Counted from the stretch's first letter, positions 41,437 through 52,368 are shown. The stretch is 64,000 nt of DNA from Pseudoips prasinana (GCA_951640165.1 OX621251.1:31334893-31398892); one strand, 5' to 3'. Notes: a model not told the origin generated them from the sequence alone. A program made the numbers and translations.

Positions 41437-42159
41437 CAACACTATTCACGCTCACAAACACGTTGCTCAGTTTCATAGGCAAACTTATCTCCTTAACTGA
41501 CGCCCACTTATGTTACACCTTGTAAATATAAATAACTGATTTACCTTATAAAATAATAGTAGCGGTGAATACGTATATCATTTAATACTCTCAACAAAGT
41601 TTCCGCTCGACCACATTGGATGCTGTTGAAAAAATAATTTCTATACAAACGTGCCCGGGTGATCGATTTGAACTAATCGTAATATCGTGCTATGATACTT
41701 ACAATACTTATCAATTAGTTATAACCAATAGCGATCTTCTTATTACTGACATCGACTTATCCGTAGAATAAAGTAACTTCTGCAAAGAATAGAATAATAA
41801 TAATAATATAACAATACCGTATGATGAAAATATATCTAACGCAGAAAATGAACAAAAATCAAAATACCTTGATCTAAGTTTTGAATATGCGCAAATTTAG
41901 AGAACCAAAAGACCTGCGATCATACCTATTGTTATATCCACAAATGGAGTTATTTCTAAATCCCTGAAAATAAACCTTGCAAGTTTAGGGCTTGATATCT
42001 GGCTGGAGAGTTACATGCAGAAGGCGGTTCTGCTGACGAATGCCAGGATTGTGCGGAAATTTCTCTCCATGCAGCCCATATATTTTATAAGTTGTATTCA
42101 TATTAAAATACCCTTATATAATATATTGTAAATAATAGTGATAAGAAACATGTGATAAT
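41437..42159. other. AT-rich intergenic stretch, no gene seen
   Basis: Includes an AATAATAATAATAAT run near 41797. No supported ORF. Confidence 0.4.
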
Positions 42160-42285
42160 AATAGAATAAATACTCTTTATTGTACACACAAGCAGGATAA
42201 ATAGGTAGGACCAAAATAATAAAACAATTTAGTATAATGGGCGGTCTTATCGCATTAAGCGAATTCTTCCAAACATTCTGCATAA
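42160..42285 (-). mobile_element. 3'-end fragment of the CR1-like LINE family
   Basis: CTCTTTATTGTACACACAAG ... GGGCGGTCTTATCGCATTAAGCG ... TTCCAAACATTC parallels 43641-43755, the 3'UTR of the LINE below. Confidence 0.6.
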
Positions 42286-43176
42286 TTGTTACTTTAGCTA
42301 TAACATTTTATTTTCTAAAGTAACGATTATGGAGAAGTTACTCGATTCTAAAGAGAAATATTATCATGTCAGCCGAATGACGTCCATAGCTCAAGCCATA
42401 GCAAATTCCATAGCAAATCGCCACATTTGGCAGATGGCAGACAGTTTGGCAATGAAATATTAACTGACAGTAAAAACTGTGCATCTCTGTATACAGCATT
42501 AGTTGAATAGCGCACGCGCTGGTTCAATGATGAAATTTCTTTTACTATTGCACGATAATTTTCATCGTGAAAACGAAACAACGAAAACTAATCGTACGAC
42601 CGTTATTTAATTGGGACAATACCCAAGGAGAAAATGAAGAAACTGGTTTTATCACTGGCGAAACTGGAGAGGCGCCAACTTTGTTGATAGTACTTATAAT
42701 ACACTTATAACTACGCTTGTAAAGCTACACTTATTTAAATGCTAACTGCAACGCTTGCGATTCAATACTTATTCTTGTCTATAACTAACTTACTCTATCA
42801 ATAGGACAGTTCCAATATTTACTTTAATATAAATAAATAAAATTATTAGATTGTAATCACAAAACGGTACGTATCACTGACTTGGTCGTTAAAAAAGAAT
42901 TTTAGAATAATATTTATTATAACTTTTCATGTCGAGTGAGGCTGAGTAAACGCGATTCAGAGTCACTGACCGGAGCGTGATGGTTCACTTACTTTCACTC
43001 TTCAGCAAAATGTGCAAAGTGTTTGACTTTTAAAGTAGGTATATATTTTACGTAATAAGGAAACGGATCATACTCAAATATCAGATAGTTAATGTACAGA
43101 AGTATCGTATTGGGCATTATAATATTGACATGCGATTAAAGAATTATCATTAATTCCCCCCAAGGGAATAGCTACC
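42286..43176. other. Intergenic, no supported gene
   Basis: Short ORFs only, with no recognisable domain. A GC-richer patch lies at 42940-43010. Confidence 0.4.
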
Positions 43177-43223
43177 AGAGAACAGGCAGCAGCGTGTATT
43201 TAACACGATGCTGCCTGTTCTCT
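43177..43223. repeat. 21-bp-arm hairpin with one mismatch
   Basis: AGAGAACAGGCAGCAGCGTG plus T (43177-43197), a 5-nt loop (ATTTA), and ACACGATGCTGCCTGTTCTC plus T (43203-43223). One mismatch (C/A). Confidence 0.9.
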
Positions 43224-43439
43224 ATGAGGTAATTATTTTAAGAATTATTCATCTGTAACCATAATTTTTGAACAAAATATAATTTTACTATTTGGTTATG
43301 GTAGTGGATGCGATATAGACAATCATGGTTTAATTAATCCAGTTTTTTTTTTATATATTTGAGTCAAGGCATATGTACGTTATTACGTGTATATATACGT
43401 ACCATGAGATTAAATTAGATTTAATACTTTTCTATGCAC

Positions 43440-43611
43440 TTAGTACAGTTTCTGCCGACTTCAACCGATTACTGTAAATCCTGACCCATCAAACGCAAAA
43501 CGGTTTCCTGGAAGAGCTTTTAGCGACAAGGCCGCAGTAATAGCATTCAAATTAGTTAAAATCTTTCTTTGTATTCTTTGTTGTGTTTTGCGTTTATTCT
43601 TTGTCAAATGA
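43440..43611 (+). mobile_element. 3'-end fragment of the CR1-like LINE, opposite orientation
   Basis: ACGCAAAACGGTTTCCTGGA ... GAGCTTTTAGCGACAAGGCC is the plus-strand form of the 43716-43760 motif and of 60280-60340. It runs up to the GAA repeat that ends the neighbouring minus-strand LINE, so the two tails meet. Confidence 0.6.
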
Positions 43612-43640
43612 TGAAGAAGAAGAAGAAGAAGAAGAAGAAG
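43612..43640. repeat. (GAA)n microsatellite, LINE 3' tail
   Basis: About nine GAA units. On the minus strand it is a (TTC)n tail directly after ATAAAGTGTAC, as in the 3' ends at 55128 and 60416. Confidence 0.9.
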
Positions 43641-44027
43641 TACACTTTATTGCAAAAATAAGTAATACAAAATAATGGATACAACAAGAAAATTAGCTTA
43701 TTTTAATGCAATTGGCGGCCTTATCGCTAAAAGCGATCTCTTCCAGGCAACCGATTTACTTTGAATGGACCAAAATTGACAGAATCTAATGAAGGTAGCA
43801 GAAGGTGTACTAATTGCAATTGAGAAGTTATGAATCTAATTAATCTAATACTACGTACATATACATATGTACTTACGTAATAAGATACATATGACTATGC
43901 ATATACATACATACACAAATAAATACATAGATACAAATATATATTTATATATACAAATACATAATTATATAGGTACAGTACATAAAAGAATGTAAGGATA
44001 TTATTTCACAAACGGACGGCAGTAGAT

Positions 44028-46961
44028 TTATTGCCGAGTAGATAAAGTGAGATAGTGCTGTTTAACCATATTTTTAAAAACGTTTTGTGATTGAGCGCGT
44101 CTAATTTGTATTGGCAGCGCATTCCATAATCGGACAGCTTGAACGCTGAAGGATTTGTCTGTAAAATTAGTACAATGCATTGGCATTTTGAGTCGTAGGT
44201 TTTCTGAAGACCGCAAGAGTCGCGAATGAGTTGAGTGAAGAAACTGAAAGCGTTCCTTGAGATAGAGAGGAGTTGATGGATTGAACAGAATACTGTATAG
44301 AAGTGTGACAATGTGAGTATTCCGACGAAGTCTTATGGGCAACCACTTGAGTTTAGTGCGAAATTCAGAGACGTGATCATATTTACGCAAACCAAATATG
44401 AATCGTATGCAAAAGTTTTGAAGTCGCTCAAGTTTATCAAGTTGGTCCTCTGTAAGATCAAGATAGCTGGTGTCACCATAGTCAAGGATAGGGAGAAGCA
44501 AGGACTGCGCAAGTGCAATTTTGGTAGCAGTAGGGAGAAAGTTTCGCAGGCGTCTTAGGGAACTAGCAGAAGCAAACATCTTTCTGCTTACTTCTTGTAT
44601 CTGTGGACCCCAGGAAAGAGTCGTGTCAATATAGATACCTAAATTTTTCACTTTATCAGCGTAAGGTATAACAGTGCCGTTGAAAACAACATGGGGAGTT
44701 TGGGACCAATCAACCCTACCAATTTTCCGAGAGCTGCCAACAACAATGACTTGAGACTTTTCTGGGTTAACATTAATGCCATATCTCATGCTCCACTTAC
44801 TTATATGAGATAAATCTTTGTTAATAACCCTAATAGCTTCCGATAGCTTTTCACAAGGCGTTTGGGTGTATATTTGGAGATCATCCGCGTAAAGGTGGTA
44901 GGTTGAAGTAAGTTGGTCAGAAATAGAATTTATAAATAAAGCGAAGAGCAAAGGAGACAAAACGCCACCCTGTGGGACACCAGCAGTAGTATCACACCAA
45001 GAAGAGAAAGAATCTTCTATGCGAACCCGCTGCCGACGTCCAAACAGGTAACTGCGAAACCAGTCAATTACCGTTGGAGATATGTTAATGGAGCGTAGAA
45101 TGGCCAACAGTATGTCAAAATCTACCGTGTTAAAGGCATTGCTGAAGTCCAACAATGTTAGCACTGTCATATTGCCATTTTCCATGCCTGTCCTGATATC
45201 TTCCGTAACATTGATCAAGGCTGTGGTCGTACTGTGACCTGGACGAAAACCGGATTGGTAAGGATTAAGGAGATTGTTCTTGCGAAGGAACACACTGAGT
45301 TGGTTATGGATGAGTCGCTCAAGAACTTTGGATAGAAAAGGAAGTATAGATATTGGTCGGTACTCAGAAATGGACGTGGGATGGGATTTCTTTGGCAAAG
45401 GAATGATTTGTGCGTCTTTCCACAAGTATGGAAAGACACCACTAGAGATGGAAAAATTGAGGATATGGCAGATAATAGGAATGATTTCGTCAAGGATAGG
45501 TAGGATCATGTTACGGCTAATACAGTCGCTACCAATAGCATTGGATGCTATTGACAATACGCTCTTCTTAACATCACAAGCAGAGAATTGACTAAAGACA
45601 AAATGTGGATAGTTGGGAGCCGGAAAAGATGATAAATAGTTTAGTGTGCAGGTTTTTACAGTCCTATCAAAGTTGGACGAAGCTGAAAAGTGCTGATTAA
45701 GCGAGTTGAGGTCCAAGTCTTTAGGAATGGTATCTTGTCGTGATTTTCCAACCCCCATAGATTTAAGAAATTTCCATACTTTCGCTGGATCTCCATTTTG
45801 AACAGATTTGTGAATATGCTGGCGTTGTGCATCCCTACACACCTTATTACAGTGATTCCTTATATTGATATATTTATCTCGATGGTGATCAGTATTTCTT
45901 ATTTTCATCTTGGTCTTGGCTGTAACTTTCTTATGTAAGAGTACTTTTATGTCATCGGAAAGCCAAGGTGCTGGAAGATGTTTCAATCTGATAGGCCGTA
46001 CAGGAGCATGTTTGTCGTAGATGTTAATAATTGTTTTCGTAAAAATATCAACTTTCTCATCAATGCTATCAGCGTTAAGGAGCGTTGTCCAGTCAATGCT
46101 GCTGGCATCCTCAAGAAGATTAGCAAGGTTAATGCTACCAAAATTGCGTTGCAAGAGAATTTTTGGCTTTGCCTTAGGCGGCCGAATTTTGTATGAAAGG
46201 TAGATAAGATCATGATGAGAGAAAGCGTCGGCAGAACATTGTCCATGTTTGGCAACGTGTTGAGAAGAAGAAACAAAAATAAGATCGAGAAGTGAAGGAG
46301 TAGAGTTAGGAAAGTTATGAGTAGCATTTAGTGGAAGGATGGATAAGTTATTAGATTCAATAAGAGAGACAAGGCGAGATGAGCGATAATCATTCTTCAA
46401 AAGACATGTATTGAAATCCCCCATGACTATGGTGTGACTGCAAGAAGGGAGAACCTTTTCCAGGAGTTTTTCCAAAGAGGAGAAGAAATTTACTCTTAAA
46501 GATGGGCTATAATATACACCAAGTAAAACTTTCCGATGGTTAAGCTCAACTTCAATAAAAAGATGCTCGCCTGCGGTTGATGGGGGTGGCTGAGTTGACG
46601 TATCCACAATAGAAAAGGATATATTGGTACGCAAATAAATGGCAACCCCGCCACCACCACCACACGCACGATCATTTCTAATTAGGTTGAAGCCGGTGAG
46701 TGAGTATAGCGTAGATGGAAGACATGGCTTGAGCCATGATTCAGAAATGAGTATGGCGTGAATATTCTTACAGTCGAAAGATGCCAGCATATCTGCGAAA
46801 TGGGCTGGAATACTCTGGGCATTTATATGAACCACATTGAAATTCTTGGGTACATCAGAAAACTGTGTTATTAAGGTATCTGCTATGGAAGGTACACTCA
46901 TGAAACTGTCACTATCACTGCAAGAGTAAAAACTTTCATTGTCACTACTACAATCCGACAT
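44028..46961 (-). CDS. LINE ORF2: AP-endonuclease plus reverse transcriptase
   Basis: 977 aa, uninterrupted. The frame is open 7 codons further upstream, but the first ATG (MSDCSSDN) is at 46961. The AP-like endonuclease occupies the first ~240 residues (VVHINAQSIPAHFADML, ILISESWLKP, NLIRNDRACGGGGGVAIYL, HTIVMGDFNT, SLLDLIFV, FSHHDLIYLS). RT follows with EYRPISILPFLSKVLERLI, QSGFRPGHSTTTALI, LTLLDFSNAFNTVDFDI, AGVPQGGVLSPLLFALFINS and the HLYADDLQIYT box. The C-terminal block includes LSVQAVRLWNALP-like residues (FSVQAVRLWNALPIQIR). All catalytic positions look intact, so it could supply activity in trans. Confidence 0.9.
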   Translation of the reverse strand: MSDCSSDNESFYSCSDSDSFMSVPSIADTLITQFSDVPKNFNVVHINAQSIPAHFADMLASFDCKNIHAILISESWLKPCLPSTLYSLTGFNLIRNDRACGGGGGVAIYLRTNISFSIVDTSTQPPPSTAGEHLFIEVELNHRKVLLGVYYSPSLRVNFFSSLEKLLEKVLPSCSHTIVMGDFNTCLLKNDYRSSRLVSLIESNNLSILPLNATHNFPNSTPSLLDLIFVSSSQHVAKHGQCSADAFSHHDLIYLSYKIRPPKAKPKILLQRNFGSINLANLLEDASSIDWTTLLNADSIDEKVDIFTKTIINIYDKHAPVRPIRLKHLPAPWLSDDIKVLLHKKVTAKTKMKIRNTDHHRDKYINIRNHCNKVCRDAQRQHIHKSVQNGDPAKVWKFLKSMGVGKSRQDTIPKDLDLNSLNQHFSASSNFDRTVKTCTLNYLSSFPAPNYPHFVFSQFSACDVKKSVLSIASNAIGSDCISRNMILPILDEIIPIICHILNFSISSGVFPYLWKDAQIIPLPKKSHPTSISEYRPISILPFLSKVLERLIHNQLSVFLRKNNLLNPYQSGFRPGHSTTTALINVTEDIRTGMENGNMTVLTLLDFSNAFNTVDFDILLAILRSINISPTVIDWFRSYLFGRRQRVRIEDSFSSWCDTTAGVPQGGVLSPLLFALFINSISDQLTSTYHLYADDLQIYTQTPCEKLSEAIRVINKDLSHISKWSMRYGINVNPEKSQVIVVGSSRKIGRVDWSQTPHVVFNGTVIPYADKVKNLGIYIDTTLSWGPQIQEVSRKMFASASSLRRLRNFLPTATKIALAQSLLLPILDYGDTSYLDLTEDQLDKLERLQNFCIRFIFGLRKYDHVSEFRTKLKWLPIRLRRNTHIVTLLYSILFNPSTPLYLKERFQFLHSTHSRLLRSSENLRLKMPMHCTNFTDKSFSVQAVRLWNALPIQIRRAQSQNVFKNMVKQHYLTLSTRQ

Positions 46962-47434
46962 AAATAATAATAATATAAACAAATATGAGCACTATACAAT
47001 ATAATAATATATTATAAAATATTAAAAAACAAAAATACTAAGTATCAATTTTGGTTCACCCACCGGCAAGCTTTTACATAATCGCAAAGTAAAATAATAT
47101 AAAATAAAAAAAACACAGAAACGAAACACATGAATCACACTAAACAATAATAACTTCAACAAAATTTCCCTAATTAAAAACTATAATGTTCAGTAGAAAA
47201 TTTACGGGGTTAGTAGAAACAAATCCCGTGTTAACAATTGTAATTAAGAACTATGGAACGCAACTGTCGTTTGACAAGTGTTTTGACACTTACGTCCCTT
47301 ATGTCACTTGGAAAATAATAAAATGTTGACTAACCTACACTGATCGAATTGTTATTATATTGTGTGAATTTAATGGACGGTACAACATGCAGAAGACAAA
47401 ACAAGAAAAATGTATGAGCTAGGTGGAAAAGCTG

Positions 47435-48148
47435 TTACTTTTTAGCAGTCGCTAACCGCTTAGTTTTCGACACGACCTTTGCTGGGGCAACTGGCGCAGG
47501 TTTTGATGCAGATGTGTCTTCCTGAGCGATATTATCTACATCAGATATAGACTGGATACGATGGCGCTTCTCATCACCGCCAACAACGTAAATATCGCCA
47601 TTTTTGGTGAAACACGAAGCCACACCAATTTTCTGCCTCGCGTAACAGAAAATCCTATGACGCGTCGCCGTTAAAAACTATGACATTGTGGTACCTGAGC
47701 CCTTGAGTTTAGTCTTCCCGAACCACAACTGGTCCCGTAGCGCCACATCATTTATTTTGAAGAGGATAGGTCGCGGCTTCTTAGATGCAGTGTTTCGGCC
47801 CATCCTATGGCAGCGCTTGATGTCAGATGAACTAAAATCGGCGATTTTCAATTGATCCTGCACTATGCTCACAATCACGGCGGGGATTTGCTCGTTCTTC
47901 TCTTCCTTAACACCATGAAGCAATAACATTTTACGGCGGCCTCTCATCTCTAGGCGATCTGCATCCCGCGCGAGAGCATTGACTTGTTGTTGTAAGCCAT
48001 CAAAAAGTTGAAGGACTACATCCTGGAATGCTGTGAAACGTCTAGCCAGTCCTGTCTTATCCGGGGTAACCTCAAGTTCAGCACGAAAGTCTGCCATCTG
48101 CTTCAATAGAACTTCCCTCAGATCTGTGATGGCCTTGATGGTGTCCAT
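47435..48148 (-). pseudogene. LINE ORF1 (coiled coil plus RRM-like), one nonsense codon
   Basis: 238 codons in one frame with a single TAG at 47680-47678 between TTMS and FLTATRHRIF. The N-terminus is helical (ITDLREVLLKQMADFRAEL). The middle is RRM-like: RRKMLLLHGVKEEKNEQIPA, IKRCHRMGR and PILFKINDVALRDQLWFGK. The C-terminal part has CYARQKIGVASCFTKNGDIY. This layout matches ORF1 RNA chaperones of CR1/L2-type LINEs. A change from GAG to TAG is the simplest explanation of the stop. Confidence 0.75.
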
Positions 48149-48356
48149 AGTGTAGATGATTATATTGTGCTTATAAACTGAAGATAATGCTTGTCTGGTA
48201 GGTGAATACTGTTATCTTACTTTTATAAACATTAAATACTTATAATCACTTATTGTATTAATTAAATTCTAATTTAAATATGCAGAGCAAAAATAAGCTG
48301 TGTGTCTCTCACAACTACCCACCCTCTGATGTTACCTCTATACAATACAATATTAC

Positions 48357-48592
48357 AGTAGGGCCAATGTAATAGATCAAATTTGACATCTGTCAGTTCC
48401 TAGTTAAGTTAATTGTACAATGACCTTATTTGGTCATTATTACAATAAAGATAACTCGTAATTGACAAAAAAAAATAACAAATGTGCAGTTCTAACTACG
48501 AAAATCTAAATAATATTCTATGCCCGCCGGTTAAGGTTATGTTGTTGAATTTTTATACAGTGTCAAATGTGATCTATTAAAATGGCCCTACT
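48357..48592. mobile_element. 236-bp MITE with AGTAGGGCC ends
   Basis: The left AGTAGGGCCAATGTAATAGA and the reversed right AGTAGGGCCATTTTAATAGA continue to TTTGACA. Non-coding. Confidence 0.8.
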
Positions 48593-48934
48593 TTAGTTGA
48601 TAGAGAAATTATCATGTGACTTAGGATATTATTATAACGAATGTATAATATGGAAACTGTCCTACTACCGTTTTTCTTATATCTTAACTACATTGTTCAA
48701 AATGCATTGGTTTACTGTTTGTATTACAAAAGCCTCCTTAAATAGTGATAACATTGTGATTAATTACATAGATACTATTCATAAAGTTCCAAACCACACA
48801 TTTAGATCTCCAAATACTAACTTATCATTAGCCATTTTAATACAAAAGAGTATTCAAAGAAAATAAAAATCAGTCCAATTGTCTAACTGTCTTGTTTACG
48901 TTTTAGATCTAAAAGCTCATCAGCGGGCTTGATA
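48593..48934. other. Non-coding stretch, no gene seen
   Basis: An 89-codon open frame (48597-48866) has no recognisable domain and AT-biased content; not called as a gene. Confidence 0.35.
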
Positions 48935-49205
48935 ATAATAATATCCTGGAACAACATTCACACATGACCATCTGATCCCAAAAGCAGCAGAGCTTGGAAG
49001 CAGATAACTGATATACTATATATACTACTTTTCATATGCATACTCATATAGATAATTTCATTTTTAGGTAATAACTCATTATTATTTGTTCCATGTCTGG
49101 GTGTAATTTATCTATAATATGTATTTAGAAATATATAAGTATATTCATCAGTTGTCTGGTTGCCATAGTACAGGCTCTGGCTTGTTTGGGATCAGATGGC
49201 AGTTT
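48935..49205. mobile_element. SINE tail pair in inverted arrangement
   Basis: The left half CATCTGATCCCAAAAGCAGCAG and the right half CTGGCTTGTTTGGGATCAGATG are inverted copies of the same SINE end, with SINE-body motifs (TCTGGGTGTAATTTATCTATA) between. Compare 59985-60240. Confidence 0.7.
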
Positions 49206-49636
49206 GTGATCAACAATATATTTATTTATCTACACAATGGCTCTATGGTGTGGCTATCCAGAAGTCGAAGAGTATTTATAAACAAGGCTTAGATATAGAG
49301 CTGTCAATATTTTTACTCTTTGATATTGATTATTTTGGTTTTGAATATTGTTACTTGATAAGAAGCCAGGTAGCCCCAAGACAAGTATCTTGTGACTTAC
49401 CGGGGCAGCTGCATAATATTTTAACCTGCAATTTTTTTTTATTTTTTTTATAATAGGTGTGGGTTTAAGTTTAAGCCCGCTGATTGCTTTAGTGACCGCA
49501 AGGAAAGTCATCGAAATAAAAATAAATCATAAAGAATCACAACTGCATATTTTGTTCTAACGATTTGCTATATCCATTGTTTTTTCACATTAAAGGCCTA
49601 ATAACTTCAAAATAAATTAGACCTAGACATTTGATA
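49206..49636 (-). other. Probable 3'UTR of the host gene and downstream DNA
   Basis: No domain-bearing ORF. A minus-strand AATAAA occurs near 49437-49442 inside a T-rich tract and could be the poly(A) signal, but this is weak. Confidence 0.35.
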
Positions 49637-50009
49637 TCAGATTATTTCCCACTCGCTGTCCAAGTTCTCGTCGGGGGAGATCAGGGAGCGGTCTTTGTAC
49701 CCGTTATGTTTCTCCAACTTCAACTCAATATTCCCCAAGTCCCAATTGTTGGGTAACTGGACTACCTTAGGGACCAGATCTATAGGGTTCGGTTTATCTT
49801 TTTTTGTGATGATTGGAGTTTTGTAATAGATTTTTGGGGCCTCCGGTTCCACGTCTCGTTTGAAGGTGACGAGGGGGTCTGGAGCCACTGGGGTTTCGTT
49901 TTTGGAGGTGTCGATGCTGAGGGACTCGAGGTTCAACATCTTGGCGAGTAAATTTTCTTTTTCTTCTATCTGCTTCTCGAGTAGTTCATCATTGGGGTGT
50001 TGTAGATTG
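49637..50009 (-). CDS. Terminal coding exon of an unrecognised host gene
   Basis: On the minus strand the acceptor TTCCATTTCAG|CAATC (exon starts at 50009) opens a frame of 123 codons ending at a TAA/TGA-type stop at 49637. It reads NLQHPNDELLEKQIEEKENL (helical), then a Pro-rich segment (PVAPDPLVTFKRDVEPEAPK, NPIDLVPKVVQLPNNWDLGN), and finishes DENLDSEWEII. The phase joins the upstream exon exactly (TATGG + C gives Tyr-Gly). The acidic tail with W-x-x-I is a candidate LC3-interacting (LIR) motif. I do not recognise the protein family. It lacks TE features and is probably a host gene. Confidence 0.65.
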
Positions 50010-50563
50010 CTGAAATGGAATAATATAAATGTATTTATACGTGCCCCGTGCCCCGTGTTTTTAGGGTTTTATCCCCAAACATGATAGCTATTTTTTTTTT
50101 TATTTAGTTCTCTCATTAACACCTATCATTACAGGTCTTGACCTAATGCGATAGTGTTAGTATTAAAATTATAAACAACTTATTGAACTAAATTTTTTAA
50201 CTAATTATTCATGCAACTAACTATCTTTAATAGGATCTTTACGAATTCACTCAAATTACATGAGAATATATCCATTATTATTGTGTGCCCCATATAAGTT
50301 GTCCTGAGTATGGGTGTGGTGTGTGACCGTGAATTGCTTGTTTGTAAAGTCACCAGCGATATTGGAAAATATGTATAAGACTTGAAATGGTGGTCTTTAA
50401 AATTGTCTTATGGTTTATGAATTCTAGATTAAAATATTTAGGCACATGAAAAATAAGACAAAGTAGGTACTGTTCTTACTTTTACTGAATGTGTTGTATA
50501 TCTTACGGAATAGAGACGTGGTCGCTTACTATGGGCGTTATAAATTAAATACCTGTGCCCCGC

Positions 50564-50640
50564 GGTTTCACCCGCATTCAACTTTATAAACTATACATCA
50601 CAACAAAAAATATATTGTGTTTGCCAACTAAATAATTACC
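50564..50640 (-). mobile_element. Helitron 3'-end fragment
   Basis: The minus strand reads TATAAAGTTGAATGCGGGTG then AAACCGCGGGGCACAGG, the Helitron 3' terminus (here CAGG instead of CTAG). The 5' part is not recognisable. Confidence 0.5.
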
Positions 50641-50687
50641 CTAATTGGACCAAATCCCGTGTTCATGCCCGCTTGTGTATGTATCGC

Positions 50688-50815
50688 CGGACCGTCTTAA
50701 CTGGGTCGTGTTGAAACCGGTAGTAGATGAACCCACTGAGTTTGTTTCGCTGGGTCTTCTCAGTTGGGGCGCGTTGGATCCGGTGGTAGCATTAAAGCGC
50801 GACCGTCGTTATTAA
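50688..50815. repeat. SINE-like GC-rich fragment
   Basis: CTGGGTCTTCTCAGTTGGGG and GGATCCGGTGGTAGCATTA resemble a body segment common in lepidopteran SINEs. From memory; the ends are not defined. Confidence 0.35.
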
Positions 50816-51049
50816 CACAAGGTCCGTCATAATAATAATACCTTAATATAGACAGAACCATTGACAATATGTAGTAAAAATATTCGATTTAAACTAGATC
50901 ATTAAACATAATCTCTTGACAATAACTTGATACGAGCTAGCTAAATATCATTGCTATAATAAAATAAATTTTATAAATGTTTTCATACAATGTGTACCTA
51001 AATATCTATGTTACTAGAAATAATAATGTATATAACTATATTACTACAA

Positions 51050-51310
51050 ACATGTTCTGACTATTTACAAGCGCTTTTTTAAAGTCTACGTGATTAAAAA
51101 CCTTTTTTATTTATTTAAAGTTTCATCAAAAACTATGGAACGGAGTTTTTGCGTTAAACATCAATACATCCATACTCACAAACTTATGCATTTATACTAT
51201 TTTATCTTTAGCACTACAGTTTAATCAAAATCCGTTCTGTAGTTTTTGCGTTGAACAGTAACAAACATCCATACATCCTAATCCCCCGCATAATTTTAGT
51301 AGGACTACAG
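51050..51310. repeat. Helitron-like internal fragments
   Basis: Two passages (AAGTTTCATCAAAAACTATGG at ~51117; TTTAATCAAAATCCGTTCTG at ~51221) resemble the conserved interior AAACTACTGGACGGATTTTG of the 62645 Helitron. The termini are missing. Confidence 0.4.
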
Positions 51311-51445
51311 ATAGCTGGAGCCGCCATCTTTACGCACCTTTTCTAAACATTGATGCATGAGGAACTATTGCATTAGGCATGTCATCCTAGGAACCTTTTA
51401 AAACAACGGCCGAACTAAGGATCCATGTGTCGCGGGGTACTTACA

Positions 51446-51784
51446 CACATATAATTGACTGCACGTATGGCGCAGCGACTAAGACAGTTGCCTCACCGCT
51501 TCGTGTCGCGGGTTTGAGTCCCGCGCCGGACAACTATTTGTGAGACACAAATAGTTGTTCTGAGTCTGGATATAATTTGTGTCCGTCTAATGTTTGTAAA
51601 GTATCCCGCGATACAGGGATTAGATTCCCTAGTAGAATGGTCTTAAAAAAAATTGGCGAATACAAGGTACATCCACATTCAAGAAAACTAACACAAATAG
51701 TTGTGCTGCGCGCGAATCGAACCCGAGACAAGAAGTGGCGAGGCGGCTGTCTTAACCGCTGCGCCACACGTGCAGTCAATGCAG
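51446..51784. mobile_element. Pair of tRNA-derived SINEs in head-out inverted arrangement
   Basis: The left arm, ATTGACTGCACGTATGGCGC, carries an A box (TGGCGCAGCGACTAAG) and a B box (GGGTTTGAGTCC at ~51513). The right arm is its inverted counterpart, ending ACACGTGCAGTCAAT with GAATCGAACCC. The middle holds GTATCCCGCGATACAGGGAT and a TAGATTCCCTAG stretch. It therefore behaves as a TIR-like unit whose TIRs are tRNA heads. Confidence 0.75.
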
Positions 51785-51829
51785 TATGCTGAACCTTTGT
51801 ATCTTTAAGTTAACCTTCAATAATATCTG

Positions 51830-52318
51830 GGGACAATGTCACACAGATCATCCTAGCCCCAAACTAAGCAAAGCTTGTACTATGGGTACCAGGCGACGAT
51901 ATACATACTTATATCATCATCATCAATATAAATAAGTCCACTGTTGGACAAGCCTCCCTCACGAATCGTCTTGGGGGGATATGCCATAATCGCCACGCTT
52001 GGCAGGCGGGTTGGCGATCGCACTAAGATGGTCATAGTAATCAGAAGGAAGCTGCTGCCCATCCTCTGGTTGATATTCCCTCGGGTCGACTTCTACGCCC
52101 CCCACGGGATGAGATGGGGTGATGATATTCTGATTCTGATATTTGTCGCCGTCACCACACAGCTACATACTTATAAAGATAGATAAATACTTAAATACAT
52201 AGAAAACTCCATGACTCAGAAACAAATATTCGTGCTCATCACACAAATATTTGAACTTACCGGGATTCGAACCCAGGCTTCGTAGGCAGGAGCACTACCA
52301 ACTAGGCCACGGTGACTA
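51830..52318 (-). mobile_element. tRNA-derived SINE split by a nested element
   Basis: The minus strand reads GTCACCGTGGCCTAGTTGGT (A box), GGGTTCGAATCCC (B box), then AAATATTTGTGTGATGAGCA. After the insert (51914-52160) it resumes with AAGTATGTATATCG and CATAGTACAAGCTTTGCTTA. Same superfamily as 59985-60240 but with a different tRNA-like head. Confidence 0.8.
51914..52160. mobile_element. Element nested in the SINE
   Basis: Runs from the ATCATCATCATCAATATAAA region to CACCACACAGCTACATAC. It shares GGCGATCGCACTAAGATGGT and GGGATGAGATGGGGT with 55130-55385. Confidence 0.6.
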
Positions 52319-52368
52319 GCTTTGCAATTACTTCGAATTAAGTAAGGAGTGTAATAGTGTCCACTTAC

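Larger units (their letters stand above)
43641..48160 (-). mobile_element. Nearly full-length CR1/jockey-group LINE
   Basis: Minus-strand order: ORF1 (48148-47435, one nonsense codon), ~470-bp spacer, intact ORF2 (46961-44028), ~390-bp 3'UTR with ATAAAGTGTACTTC and a TTC-repeat tail. The repeat-unit tail rather than poly(A), together with an RRM-type ORF1, points to the CR1/L2 side. The 5' limit is not defined by a target duplication. Confidence 0.85.
50010..52368 (-). other. Host-gene intron (2359 bp) rich in repeats
   Basis: Bounded by donor GG|GTAAGT at 52368 and acceptor TTTCAG at 50010. Contains a Helitron 3' end, a SINE-like fragment, the inverted SINE pair and a SINE with a nested element, all listed separately. 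Confidence 0.65.

Noticed and set aside
43850..43980. Tandem TACATA/ATACAT-rich stretch as a regulatory array
   Set aside because: Simple low-complexity AT microsatellite in the LINE 3'UTR.
48597..48866. 89-codon plus-strand ORF
   Set aside because: AT-biased composition, no domain, begins inside a MITE flank and has no splice or promoter support.
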